Of a stretch of DNA of 56,664 bases, positions 17,295 to 26,288 are shown piece by piece (positions within the stretch are counted from its first letter, which is position 1; each line of letters opens with the position of its first letter). This stretch comes from Oscillospiraceae bacterium (GTDB taxonomy: Bacteria > Bacillota > Clostridia > Oscillospirales > Acutalibacteraceae). The stretch covers positions 1 through 56,664 of the forward strand of contig SVPW01000012.1 of assembly GCA_015065645.1 (NCBI GenBank). The letters are read 5' to 3'. A program made the translations under genes and the position numbers. Under the pieces are notes generated by a model that worked only from the letters and a program-made list of their open reading frames with translations, made no database searches and was not told the origin of the DNA.

Positions 17295-18350
17295 ATGAAA
17301 ATATCACAGATGTTATTGCGTGAAGATTTCTATGATATTAATAAAAAAACATTGGATAATTTTTACGGCAGTAATGAAAATGAAAAGACCAAGCTGTATA
17401 TCTATCCTAAGTTAAATGCCATAGTTACGTCAAAACCCTCAAAGGCGGTTCGTAAATATTTATATACTGAATTTAATATCAATACATCTTTTATCAAGAG
17501 GATTGTTGTCAGATTATATGCCTTTTTGCTTTTGCATAGCTTTGGACTTTTTGCGGCAAAAAAATGTATTGTTAATGCCGAAGTGGGAAATGATGTGCTT
17601 ATTTATCCATGTAATAAAAAATATCGTATTTTAAACTTCAGTAAGGGAATTATTGATGTAATAATTAAGGATGGATTTAAGGATGGCGATCTGAAGCACG
17701 AAATTAACTTTAGAAGCAGAGATGATCTTGCTGATTTTGTGCCACAAATTATTAAATATGATCAAAATGGTTATTCCGAAAAAATTATAGACGGCTGTCC
17801 CCTTGCAAGAAAAAGTGTTGGATTTGAAAAATATCGTGATGATGCTTACAAAATGTATACAGAATACTATAAAGTAAGCGAAAAAAAGGTGAAACCCGGT
17901 GAGTATGCCTTAAAGCTTATTGAGGAAATTTCTGATTTGAGCTTTGACTCGCCCATAAATCAGGCTTTGCTTGAGGGTGTTTTGACAAGGCTTAAAGGTA
18001 TTTTGGTTGACGGTGACAGGGAAATAGCGCTTTCTTTTTCTCACGGGGATCTGCAAGCGGGTAATATATGGATAGAAAATTCAACTGATAAGATATATAT
18101 TATTGATTGGGAATCCTGCCGTGAAAGAAGTATCTATTATGATAAGGCTGTGCTTTATCACGGTTTAAGACCTTTGGGTGTTGAGCATTATCTCAACGAA
18201 AATCTTGAATTGCAAGAAAAAGCAATAGTATTGTTAGAGGATATTATCTTTCAAATTAACGAGCGTAAAAGTCTTTCACAGTTGTCTGAAGAAAAATGGC
18301 TTGAAAGCTATTTGAAAACAGTAGAAAATTACCTTAACGGTTTAAAGTAA
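17295..18350 (+). CDS. Aminoglycoside-phosphotransferase/choline-kinase-fold protein
   Basis: 351 aa. The C-terminal half holds the protein-kinase-like catalytic signature FSHGDLQAGNIWIEN (Brenner motif HGDxxxxN, about 252-266) and the metal-binding IIDWE (about 274-278). The N-terminal 150 residues are less conserved. Enzymes of this fold phosphorylate small hydroxylated substrates. Together with the flanking P-loop kinase and nucleotidyltransferase genes it may make a phosphorylated substituent for the polysaccharide. A resistance role is unlikely in this setting. Confidence 0.78.
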   Translation: MKISQMLLREDFYDINKKTLDNFYGSNENEKTKLYIYPKLNAIVTSKPSKAVRKYLYTEFNINTSFIKRIVVRLYAFLLLHSFGLFAAKKCIVNAEVGNDVLIYPCNKKYRILNFSKGIIDVIIKDGFKDGDLKHEINFRSRDDLADFVPQIIKYDQNGYSEKIIDGCPLARKSVGFEKYRDDAYKMYTEYYKVSEKKVKPGEYALKLIEEISDLSFDSPINQALLEGVLTRLKGILVDGDREIALSFSHGDLQAGNIWIENSTDKIYIIDWESCRERSIYYDKAVLYHGLRPLGVEHYLNENLELQEKAIVLLEDIIFQINERKSLSQLSEEKWLESYLKTVENYLNGLK

Positions 18351-18361
18351 CGGGTGTTTGT

Positions 18362-19540
18362 ATGCAAAAAATAAATTTGTTTGATTTTATGAATGATCCG
18401 ATATATAAGCTTATGCTTGATATGTCAAAGGAAACTCATACTCAAGAAGAATTACAGGATATTAAGGAACGTTTTGAGGCAGCCGATAAGAAACGGCTTT
18501 TTGCCGAGTGTCACGAACATCAGCTTGACGGTGTTGTTGGTACGCTTGCTTTGAAATTAGGGTTAGAATTTCCCGATGAATGGAAACAGGAATATGAAAA
18601 GCAGAAAATACATCTTGAGTTTTTAAGGGAAAAGGCAAAGGAAATTTGCAAAATAATGGATGAAAACGGTATTCCTATGGTAATTCTTAAGAACGGCGGA
18701 ATTATGATTGGAATGATAGAGGATGCCGTAAAATGCCCTATGGAGGATATAGATTCTCTTATCAAGAAAAGTGATTTTTATAAGGCTCATGAAATTCTTG
18801 TTAATAACGGTTTTGTATTTAGATTCAGAAGCGATTATGAGGCTGAAAAATTGGATGAAGCTTACCGTGACGGCTCAACAGAGTATTATATAATTACACC
18901 AAATGGTGAAAAAATGTGGTTTGAATTGGCATGGCGTGCGGTTGCAGGCCGTTGGATAAGACCTGATTTGGAGCCTGATACTGATGCTTTTATTGATAAC
19001 TCCATTATTCCGGATGGCACAAGATCGCGTATACTCTCACCTGAGGATAATCTTTTACAGGTTTGTATTCATACGGCAAAACACTCATATGTAAGAGCAC
19101 CGGGACTTCGCCTTCATATGGATGTTGACCGTATTGTTTCCCACAATAAAATTGATTGGGATTTGTTCATTAAAAAGGTTTGTGATACCCATGTTAAGGG
19201 TTCTACATATCTTTCGTTGTATATACCAACGGTTCTGTTCGGAACGAATATTCCGTCATACGTTTTGGAAGCTTTAAGACCTAAAAAAGAGAAAAAGCTT
19301 CTGAAAATGCTTGCTTCTGCTAAACTGCTGCATCCAAATGGCAGGAAATTCAGCAAGCTTCAATTTTTGAGATTTCAAACGGCTTTATATGATTCCAAAA
19401 AGGATATGTTGCGTGTTATTTATCCCAGTAAAGAATGGATGCGTGAGCGTTATAATTGCAGGTCTTCGTGGCAAATTTTTAAATGTACCATTGCAAGATT
19501 TTTGGATTTGGTTGGTATCAGAAAAAAGAAATCTAACTGA
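18362..19540 (+). CDS. Nucleotidyltransferase-fold protein (NTP_transf_5 type)
   Basis: 392 aa. The central part has the fold signature of PF14907-type nucleotidyltransferases: MVILKNGGIMIGMIEDAVKCP and CPMEDIDSLIKK (about 101-137), giving the acidic metal-binding D-x-D-like pair, followed by WFELAWRAV and HTAKHSYVRAPGLRLHMDVD. Members occur in capsule and peptide-modification loci, and substrates are mostly unknown. A paralogue is encoded at 26289. It sits directly after the kinase-fold gene (11 bp). Confidence 0.75.
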   Translation: MQKINLFDFMNDPIYKLMLDMSKETHTQEELQDIKERFEAADKKRLFAECHEHQLDGVVGTLALKLGLEFPDEWKQEYEKQKIHLEFLREKAKEICKIMDENGIPMVILKNGGIMIGMIEDAVKCPMEDIDSLIKKSDFYKAHEILVNNGFVFRFRSDYEAEKLDEAYRDGSTEYYIITPNGEKMWFELAWRAVAGRWIRPDLEPDTDAFIDNSIIPDGTRSRILSPEDNLLQVCIHTAKHSYVRAPGLRLHMDVDRIVSHNKIDWDLFIKKVCDTHVKGSTYLSLYIPTVLFGTNIPSYVLEALRPKKEKKLLKMLASAKLLHPNGRKFSKLQFLRFQTALYDSKKDMLRVIYPSKEWMRERYNCRSSWQIFKCTIARFLDLVGIRKKKSN

Positions 19541-19597
19541 GTATAAGAGCGTAAACTAACTAAAGGTTAAATATATCCGTGAAAGGAATTGTTATTA

Positions 19598-20371
19598 ATG
19601 TCGTCCCTTAAGATTTCCATTATTACTATTACTTACAATAGTGAAAAAACCGTAAGGCAAACTTTTGAAAGTGTTTATAAACAAAAAAGAGATAACTTGG
19701 AATATATAATTATTGACGGTGGCTCCACAGATTCAACTTTGAAAATCGCTGAAGAATACAAAGATATTATATCTAAAATAATATCCGAACCCGATGAGGG
19801 AATAAGCGATGCTATGAATAAGGGAATTGCTGCGGCAACGGGTGATTTGATAGGTATTATACATTCTGATGATATGCTGGCAGAAGGTGCTCTTGATATT
19901 TTGGAAAAGGAATATTCCGAAGAATACGATGTATTTTACGGTGATGTAATTGTTTGTGATGAAGCGGGCAAACACACACATATTCTTTGTGCCAAAGAGG
20001 ACTTATCAGGTATGCAGTACAGATTTGCACTTAACCATCCATCCACTTTCGTTACAAAAAAATGTTATGAAAAATACGGTGTGTTTGATAAGAAGCTAAG
20101 GTGCAGTATGGATTATGACCTGTTTTTGCGCTATTATAAGGCGGGTGCTAAATTCAAATATATAAATAAAAATTTAGCAGTATACAGACTTGGCGGCGTT
20201 AATCAAAAAATGAGGAAGGTAACCGTAAATGAATCTTGTTATATCAGTATAAGGCACGGCGGAAATAAATTTAAAGCTTATATGATAAAATACAAAAAGA
20301 AGCTTTTGGATTTTATAAGACCTTTGGCTTATAAATTAGGAATTCATAATAAGCGGGTAAAGAAATTTTAA
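19598..20371 (+). CDS. Glycosyltransferase family 2
   Basis: 257 aa from the ATG at 19598, which has GAAAGGA upstream. GT-A fold: nucleotide-binding IITITYNSEKTVRQTFESV (about 8-26), IIDGGSTDST, DEGISDAMNKGIAAATGD and the DxD-type IHSDDML (about 91-97). WcaA/WcaE-like; adds a sugar to the growing repeat unit. Cytoplasmic membrane-associated. Donor unknown. Confidence 0.88.
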   Translation: MSSLKISIITITYNSEKTVRQTFESVYKQKRDNLEYIIIDGGSTDSTLKIAEEYKDIISKIISEPDEGISDAMNKGIAAATGDLIGIIHSDDMLAEGALDILEKEYSEEYDVFYGDVIVCDEAGKHTHILCAKEDLSGMQYRFALNHPSTFVTKKCYEKYGVFDKKLRCSMDYDLFLRYYKAGAKFKYINKNLAVYRLGGVNQKMRKVTVNESCYISIRHGGNKFKAYMIKYKKKLLDFIRPLAYKLGIHNKRVKKF

Positions 20372-20412
20372 ATATTGTTAAACCATGCGTATTAATTTTT
20401 CGGGAGTATAAA

Positions 20413-21594
20413 ATGGAAAGATTTAACAACAATAAAGTAGTACAGGATTGGGCTTTGAATTTTATGTTGATAGGTCAGGTTTGTGCCGTTGTCGGCAGAA
20501 CCCAAGCCATACATTTGGTTACAACCCTTAGCGTTTTTTTTGTATTATTATCATGCGTGATGTTTGGTGTTGAAAGTATATTTTCAAAATTTGTTGAAAA
20601 GCAACGTCCTATCCTTTTATCCTTTTGTACACTGGTAATATTTGTTATTATGGCGGTTTTAAATTCGGGTGATTTTTCGTATGAAAATATTTTGCGTTGC
20701 TTGATGTTTTTGGAAATCCCTGTTTTTCTAATGGCAATACCTAAAGTATATAAAAATGATTTTACTGCTAAAATTTTGGTTATCAATACTATAATATCAG
20801 TATATTATATATATTATTCCTTTAGTGACAGGGCGTATTATTTGGTTGACAGATATGGATATGCAAGTTATAACGATTTGACTTTGGGTTTTGCAAACCC
20901 TAATACCACTGGAGCATATTTGTTGCTGAATTTGATTTTATTAGTATCTTCATTTTTTTATTTTAAAAAGTTTATTGTTAGGTCTATTATATTGGTTTTA
21001 ACTGCCCAAATTGTTTATTTGATATTTGAAACAAACTCAAGAACATGTATGCTTTGTGTAATTATATTTATAGCACTTATCTTGATTTTGAAGAAAAAGC
21101 TTCTAAGGCTTACGCAAAGAACCACCGGAATTTTCTTTGCAATTCCGATTCTCTTCTTCTGTATGACGGTGTTTTTCCCTGAATTTATGGATGGTTTGGA
21201 ACTTTTCGGTGAAACGGTTTCCACGGGAAGATACAGTATATATACCCGTTATTGGGGAAAAATTGACATTATGAATATTCTTTTTGGAAATTTAATAGAT
21301 GCTAAATTTTCAAATCTTCATAATGCATATTTCGCAATTTTTATGTCAGTAGGTGTTGTTGCTACAATAATGGTTATATTTTTGCTGTATAAAAATATTG
21401 CTATTATATGCCGTGAAAGAAATGAAATGTTTCAGCTTTGTGCCGTTGCGGGTATACTCACATTGCTTTTGCAGGTTTCGGCTGAGGCAACCGTATTTAT
21501 CGAAGGAACATATTTTGCGGCGGCTGTATTTGCTATTTGTTGTATAGCAAGCTCAGTAAACAGGGAGGGAAAAAATGAAAATACTATTTCTTAA
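20413..21594 (+). CDS. Wzy-type O-antigen/polysaccharide polymerase
   Basis: 393 aa, about 10-11 membrane segments with a longer external loop around residues 245-300 (FSKL-type 'GRYSIYTRYWGKIDI'). The Wzy_C/O-antigen ligase-like motif FETNSRTCMLCVIIF lies at about 203-217. It polymerises lipid-linked repeat units on the outer face of the membrane. It overlaps the following glycosyltransferase start by 20 bp. Annotation rests on topology and locus context, since Wzy sequences are poorly conserved. Confidence 0.8.
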   Translation: MERFNNNKVVQDWALNFMLIGQVCAVVGRTQAIHLVTTLSVFFVLLSCVMFGVESIFSKFVEKQRPILLSFCTLVIFVIMAVLNSGDFSYENILRCLMFLEIPVFLMAIPKVYKNDFTAKILVINTIISVYYIYYSFSDRAYYLVDRYGYASYNDLTLGFANPNTTGAYLLLNLILLVSSFFYFKKFIVRSIILVLTAQIVYLIFETNSRTCMLCVIIFIALILILKKKLLRLTQRTTGIFFAIPILFFCMTVFFPEFMDGLELFGETVSTGRYSIYTRYWGKIDIMNILFGNLIDAKFSNLHNAYFAIFMSVGVVATIMVIFLLYKNIAIICRERNEMFQLCAVAGILTLLLQVSAEATVFIEGTYFAAAVFAICCIASSVNREGKNENTIS

Positions 21595-22807
21595 TTGTTC
21601 TGACTATGGTAGTACAGGTAAGATAATAGGAGATATATGTCAAAATCTTTCCGATAAAATCAGTGATTTTCAAGCTTTGTTATGTACACCGGTAATAAAA
21701 GGTGAAGATTATAAGGGATTAAAAAAGATTAAAACCTCTGTGAAACTTGAGCAGGGACTGTATCGAAGATTAAATTATATTTTTGGAATGAGATACGGCT
21801 TTGCACCGCTGTCTACAATAAAGATTAAAAGAATAATTAAAAAATTTTCACCCGATATAGTTAATATTCATTGTGTTAATGGTTATACGGTTAATGTCTA
21901 CTCAATTTTAAAATATCTTAAAAAAAATAATATACCAACCGTTATAACCAATCATGCGGAATTTTTTTATACAGGAAATTGCCCGTATGCTTTCGATTGT
22001 GAAAAGTGGCAAACAGGTTGCGGAAATTGTCCTAATTTATTCTTTGCTTCTGACTCAAAAATATTTGACCGTACCCATACTGCATGGCTTAAAATGAAAA
22101 ACGCAATATCGGGAAATGATAAGCTGCGTGTGGTTTCGGTATCCCCTTGGGTATTGTCACGCTCTATGCAGTCTCCAATTATGGAAAATGTGAAACAAAA
22201 ATGCATTATGAATGGACTTAACACACACATTTTCACACCTCTTGATAGTCGTAAGCATATATGCCAAAAGCTTGGAATAGATGAAGCTTGTAAGATAATT
22301 TTGCAGGTAACTGCATATTTTTCATCGGATGATAAGAAAATGAAGGGTGGATTTTATTTTAATGAATTGGCAAAACGGTTTGAAAATGAAAATGTCTGTT
22401 TTGTGGTTGTGGGAAGAACAATCGAAAATCCACAGCTTCCAAACTTAAAAATGGTAGGGTCTGTTTTGGATCAAAAAGAGCTTGCGGCATATTATTCCGC
22501 TGCAGATCTTACTGTGCTAACAAGCCGTAAGGAAACCTTTGGTATGGCGGTTGCAGAATCGCTTTGTTGCGGAACACCTGTTATTGGGTTTAAGGCGGGT
22601 GGATCTGAAAGTGTTGCTATTGATGAGTTTTCGGATTTTGTGGAATTCTCTCACCTTGACGACTTGGAAAAAATTATCCGTGAAAAATGGCTTGATTATA
22701 AAACTTTGGAAAAGGTGGACTTTATTTCCGATACCGCAAAGAAAAAGTACGCAAGCAGCGTTATGGCAGAGGGCTATTTGGAAACCTATAATGAGCTTTT
22801 GAAATAA
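21575..22807 (+). CDS. Glycosyltransferase family 4 (WcaC-like, Cys-rich acceptor domain)
   Basis: 410 aa. Same subfamily as the gene at 15465: HAEFFYTGNCPYAFDCEKW followed by QTGCGNCP (about 127-153). The C-terminal donor domain has LQVTAYFSSDDKKMKGG, TSRKETFGMAVAESLCCGTP (with the E-x7-E motif) and VIGFKAGG. The ATG follows GGAGGG and lies inside the wzy 3' end, so translation is probably coupled. Confidence 0.88.
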   Translation: MKILFLNCSDYGSTGKIIGDICQNLSDKISDFQALLCTPVIKGEDYKGLKKIKTSVKLEQGLYRRLNYIFGMRYGFAPLSTIKIKRIIKKFSPDIVNIHCVNGYTVNVYSILKYLKKNNIPTVITNHAEFFYTGNCPYAFDCEKWQTGCGNCPNLFFASDSKIFDRTHTAWLKMKNAISGNDKLRVVSVSPWVLSRSMQSPIMENVKQKCIMNGLNTHIFTPLDSRKHICQKLGIDEACKIILQVTAYFSSDDKKMKGGFYFNELAKRFENENVCFVVVGRTIENPQLPNLKMVGSVLDQKELAAYYSAADLTVLTSRKETFGMAVAESLCCGTPVIGFKAGGSESVAIDEFSDFVEFSHLDDLEKIIREKWLDYKTLEKVDFISDTAKKKYASSVMAEGYLETYNELLK

Positions 22808-22825
22808 TATTAAAGGAGCAGTACA

Positions 22826-23947
22826 ATGAAGGTTGTTTTTGCGTCGTGTTTTCTATCTCATCATCAAAAACCTTTTTCTGAGGTTATGTATAAGCTTTTA
22901 GGCGATGATTACTGCTTTATTGCCGAAGAGCCTATGAGTGATGAAAGAAAAGAGCTTGGCTGGACTGAAGGAACAAAAGAAAAATATGTTATAAATGCTT
23001 TGGCTTCAGAGGATGAGTATAAGCGTTGTATAGATATTATAAATGATGCTGATGTTTTAATAGTTGAGGGCAGAAGATATAATCTTTACGAGCAGCGAAT
23101 AAAACAAAATAAGCTCACCTTTAATTATTCTGAAAGAATTTACAAAGAAAAATATCAGTTTTATAAATTCCCAATCAGAATACTTAGGCATCATTTAATG
23201 TATGTAAGATATAAATCACTATATCTTCTTTGTGCCAGTGCGTTTGCGGCATCTGATTACGCTAAAAGCTTTGCGTTTATAAACAGGGCGTACAAATGGG
23301 GATATTTTCCGGAATGCAAGGAATATGATATTGATGATTTGATTGAAAAAAAGGAAGAAAACTCGCTTTTGTGGGCGGGTAGATTTATTAAATATAAGCA
23401 TCCGGAAAAGGCGATAGAAACCGCAAGAAGGCTTAAAGAACAGGGGATTGATTATAAATTAAGGTTTATAGGCACGGGTGAATTGGAAGAAGATTTGAAA
23501 AATCTGTGTAAAAAATATGACCTTGAAAATAATGTTGAGTTTTTGGGCTCCATGCCGCCCGAAAAGGTAAGAGAATATATGGAAAAATCACAAATTTTCT
23601 TATTTACCTCTGATAAAGGAGAGGGTTGGGGAGCCGTTTTAAATGAAGCTATGAACTCGGGCTGTGCGGTTGTTGCCGATAAGCATATAGGTGCGGTACC
23701 GTATTTGATTAAGAATGAAGAAAACGGAATTATGTATAAAGGTACGCTTGAGGACCTGTATAAAAAAACGGTTAATTTGCTTAATGATAAATCTCTTGTT
23801 AAAACTATGGGTAAAAATGCCTACAATACAATAATTTCCGAATGGAATGCAGAATGTGCGGCAAAAAGAATTTTGGAACTTTCCGAACGGCTGTTAAACG
23901 GTAAAGAAACAGAATTTTTATCGGGACCGTGCAGTAAGCATAAATAA
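22826..23947 (+). CDS. Glycosyltransferase family 4
   Basis: 373 aa, GT-B. N-terminal 'VVFASCFLSHHQKPFSEVMY'. C-terminal donor domain with LLWAGRFIKYKHPEKAIETA (about 187-206), LRFIGTGELEEDL, FTSDKGEGWGAVLNEAMNSG (E-x7-E-like, about 267-286) and AVPYLIKNEENGIMY. Good ribosome binding site AAAGGAG. Donor and acceptor not predictable. Confidence 0.88.
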   Translation: MKVVFASCFLSHHQKPFSEVMYKLLGDDYCFIAEEPMSDERKELGWTEGTKEKYVINALASEDEYKRCIDIINDADVLIVEGRRYNLYEQRIKQNKLTFNYSERIYKEKYQFYKFPIRILRHHLMYVRYKSLYLLCASAFAASDYAKSFAFINRAYKWGYFPECKEYDIDDLIEKKEENSLLWAGRFIKYKHPEKAIETARRLKEQGIDYKLRFIGTGELEEDLKNLCKKYDLENNVEFLGSMPPEKVREYMEKSQIFLFTSDKGEGWGAVLNEAMNSGCAVVADKHIGAVPYLIKNEENGIMYKGTLEDLYKKTVNLLNDKSLVKTMGKNAYNTIISEWNAECAAKRILELSERLLNGKETEFLSGPCSKHK

Positions 23948-23961
23948 AGGAAGAATGAAAT

Positions 23962-24489
23962 ATGGGGAATTTTTTACAAAAACTATTTCATACAAAGGGT
24001 ATACATAAAAAAATCAACCTTTTTTTAGTAAATAAAGTATATGCAGATAAAGAAAAAAACTATAAAAAAAAGCGGAAATTGCTAAATGCAATAGGCTATG
24101 ATATAGGTGAGGGAACAAGGATTGTAACCCCTTTTTATTGCTCAGCTGAGTTGCATATAGGAAAAAATTGTTATGTGAATAAGAATTTTAATGTGTATGG
24201 TAACGGCAAGGTTGTTATAGGTGATAATTGCGATATAGCACCTGAGGTAACTTTTTTTACGGGTGGACACTATATAGGAGATCCAATAAGACGGGCAGGT
24301 AAAGGACGAGATTACAGTATTTATGTTGGCAACGGAACATGGATTGGAGGAAGATCGTCTATTTTTGGTGATATAAGCATAGGGAACTCTTGCGTTGTGG
24401 CATTGGGTTCAGTTGTTAATAAGGATGTAAAAGATAATTGTTTGGTTGGCGGTGTTCCTGCTAAGATAATAAAGGAATTAGATCAATGA
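23962..24489 (+). CDS. Hexapeptide-repeat O-acetyltransferase (maltose O-acetyltransferase/WcaF type)
   Basis: 175 aa. Left-handed beta-helix repeats from about 55 to 165: 'LHIGKNCYVNKNFNVYG', 'VVIGDNCDIAPEVTF', 'IYVGNGTWIGGRSSIFG', 'ISIGNSCVVALGSVVN'. The catalytic His is in FFTGGHYIG and the C-terminal signature is VGGVPAKIIKEL. Likely acetylates a sugar of the repeat unit from acetyl-CoA. It overlaps wzx by 4 bp. Confidence 0.9.
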   Translation: MGNFLQKLFHTKGIHKKINLFLVNKVYADKEKNYKKKRKLLNAIGYDIGEGTRIVTPFYCSAELHIGKNCYVNKNFNVYGNGKVVIGDNCDIAPEVTFFTGGHYIGDPIRRAGKGRDYSIYVGNGTWIGGRSSIFGDISIGNSCVVALGSVVNKDVKDNCLVGGVPAKIIKELDQ

Positions 24490-25793
24490 TTAAGAAAATT
24501 TTAAAGAACCGAACGGTTAAAAATGCAAGCTGGCTTATAGCGGCAAGAATAGCCCAAATGGTATTGTCGTTATTTGTGGGGCTTTTATCCGCAAGATATC
24601 TGGGACCTTCAAATTACGGATTGATAAACTATGCGGGTGCGTATACGGCGTTTTTTACCTCCCTTTGTACTTTGGGGATCAATTCTTTATTGGTAAAAGA
24701 ATTCGTTGATAATCCTGATGCGGACGGTAAAATAATAGGTACAACATTGGTTTTGCGTGCAGCTTCAAGCATACTTTCTGCAATAATGATGGTAAGTATC
24801 GTCTGCGTTGTGGATATGGGTGAATGGACCACCGTTGCGGTAGTGGCACTTTGCAGTATAGGTCCTGTTTTTCATATTTTGGAAACATTTAATTATTGGT
24901 TTCAAAAGAGGTTGCAATCAAAGGTTACCGCTATTGCAACACTGCTTGCTTATGCGATTACAAGTGCTTACAGAATAATACTTATGATTTTTGGAAAAAG
25001 TGTTTTCTATTTTGCCTTGGCTACCTCTATTGACTATGTTTGTGTAGGAATCTTTCTTGTGGTTGCTTATAAAAAGAATTGTGGTCAAAAATTAAGCTTT
25101 TCGTGGGAATATGGAAAAAAACTACTTTCCAAAAGTCGGCATTTCATTTTGGCAGGGTTAATGGTATCAATTTACGGACAAACCGATAAATTAATGCTTA
25201 AGCAAATGATGGATACAAAGGAAGTAGGCTATTATGCAACGGCAACTACCATTTGTAATATGTGGTGTTTTGTTTTGACCGCAATAATCGATTCCTTATA
25301 TCCATCCATTATGGAGGCCAATAAAAAATCAGAAGAGTTGTTCAAAACGCGAAACCGTCAGTTGTATGCAATTGTTTTTTATGTTTCTGTTTTTGTTTCA
25401 ATCTGCTTTACCCTGTTTGGTGAATTGGTTGTAAAGATTTTATACGGTGATACATATCTTCCGTCGGTTACGCCTTTAAAGATAATTACATGGTATACGG
25501 CTTTTTCATATTTGGGTGTTGCAAAAAATGCTTGGATAGTTTGTAAGGAAAAGCAAAGTTATTTAAAATATATCTATATAATATCGGCGGTAGTTAATGT
25601 AATTCTTAATGCGGTTTTCATTCCGTTTTTCGGTGCATCGGGTGCGGCTGTTGCGTCCGTGATTGCACAGGTGCTTACATCAATTGTTTTGCCGTTATTT
25701 ATGCGTAATTTAAGGGAAAATTCAATTTTAATGCTTGAGGCAATATGCTTTAAGGGAATATTTAATAAAAAAATTAAAAGATCTTCAAACTGA
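24486..25793 (+). CDS. Wzx-type polysaccharide flippase (MOP superfamily)
   Basis: 435 aa, about 12 membrane segments. N-terminal 'NASWLIAARIAQMVLSLFVGLL' and 'ARYLGPSNYGLINYAGAY' are typical of RfbX/Wzx. Conserved central YGQTDKLMLKQMMDTKEVGY (about 220-239). It moves undecaprenyl-diphosphate-linked repeat units across the membrane for Wzy. With the wzy at 20413 this marks a Wzx/Wzy-dependent pathway. No chain-length kinase (CpsC/D-like) is in the window. Confidence 0.92.
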   Translation: MIKKILKNRTVKNASWLIAARIAQMVLSLFVGLLSARYLGPSNYGLINYAGAYTAFFTSLCTLGINSLLVKEFVDNPDADGKIIGTTLVLRAASSILSAIMMVSIVCVVDMGEWTTVAVVALCSIGPVFHILETFNYWFQKRLQSKVTAIATLLAYAITSAYRIILMIFGKSVFYFALATSIDYVCVGIFLVVAYKKNCGQKLSFSWEYGKKLLSKSRHFILAGLMVSIYGQTDKLMLKQMMDTKEVGYYATATTICNMWCFVLTAIIDSLYPSIMEANKKSEELFKTRNRQLYAIVFYVSVFVSICFTLFGELVVKILYGDTYLPSVTPLKIITWYTAFSYLGVAKNAWIVCKEKQSYLKYIYIISAVVNVILNAVFIPFFGASGAAVASVIAQVLTSIVLPLFMRNLRENSILMLEAICFKGIFNKKIKRSSN

Positions 25794-26175
25794 AATGCTT
25801 GTTAAGTTTAAAAGTTCTTTTAAAATAAAGTTGGTGCAGTTTTTCTTAAAAATACTGATGCCTTCTGATAGAAAAGCAATATTAAAATATGATAGATTTT
25901 TAAAGAAATATAAATACGGAGAATGTGATATTATAGCTAACCACTGCAGTGCTTGGGGTGATAAGTAGGTTATGCCTAAATCATATTTGGGAGAGGGCTC
26001 TAAGGGTGAGTTTGAGGGTATTGAGATTATGTTACCCGCTGATCCTGATAAGTATTTAACAAATATTTACGGTGATTATATGCAGCCTCCTCCGGTGGAA
26101 AAGCGTGTGGCACATCATTACTGTACGGTTATAGATTTGGAAAAACCATATACCGAGTATACTAAGGTGAAATAA
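25735..26175 (+). pseudogene. LicD-family phosphotransferase remnant with in-frame TAG
   Basis: One reading frame, interrupted by TAG at 25966-25968, encodes the C-terminal half of a LicD-like protein. Before the stop is AILKYDRFLKKYKYGECDII...HCSAWGDK; after it is PKSYLGEGSKGEFEGIEIML and YLTNIYGDYMQPPP...H, the classic LicD tail. The N-terminal catalytic part (the DDDID region of normal members about 260-290 aa long) is missing. The recognisable part starts just after wzx. LicD proteins attach phosphocholine or similar groups to surface sugars. It appears non-functional: 5' truncated and carrying a nonsense codon. TAG is used as a normal stop in neighbouring genes. Confidence 0.85.
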
Positions 26176-26288
26176 TATTATAATATACTGAACTTTTGAT
26201 TTGTTATATTACATCCGTATACCTGATATAAGTATAACAAAAATTAAATAATACCTGAATAATATATAAATAGAGAGCTTGTGTGCAA

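Noticed and set aside
17295-18350. Aminoglycoside resistance gene
   Set aside because: Only the general kinase fold is shared; operon context points to glycan modification.
25966-25968. TAG read as an amino acid (recoding) in the licD-like frame
   Set aside because: TAG ends other genes here (for example fcl and the gene at 26289), no pyrrolysine genes are seen, and the licD N-terminus is missing anyway.
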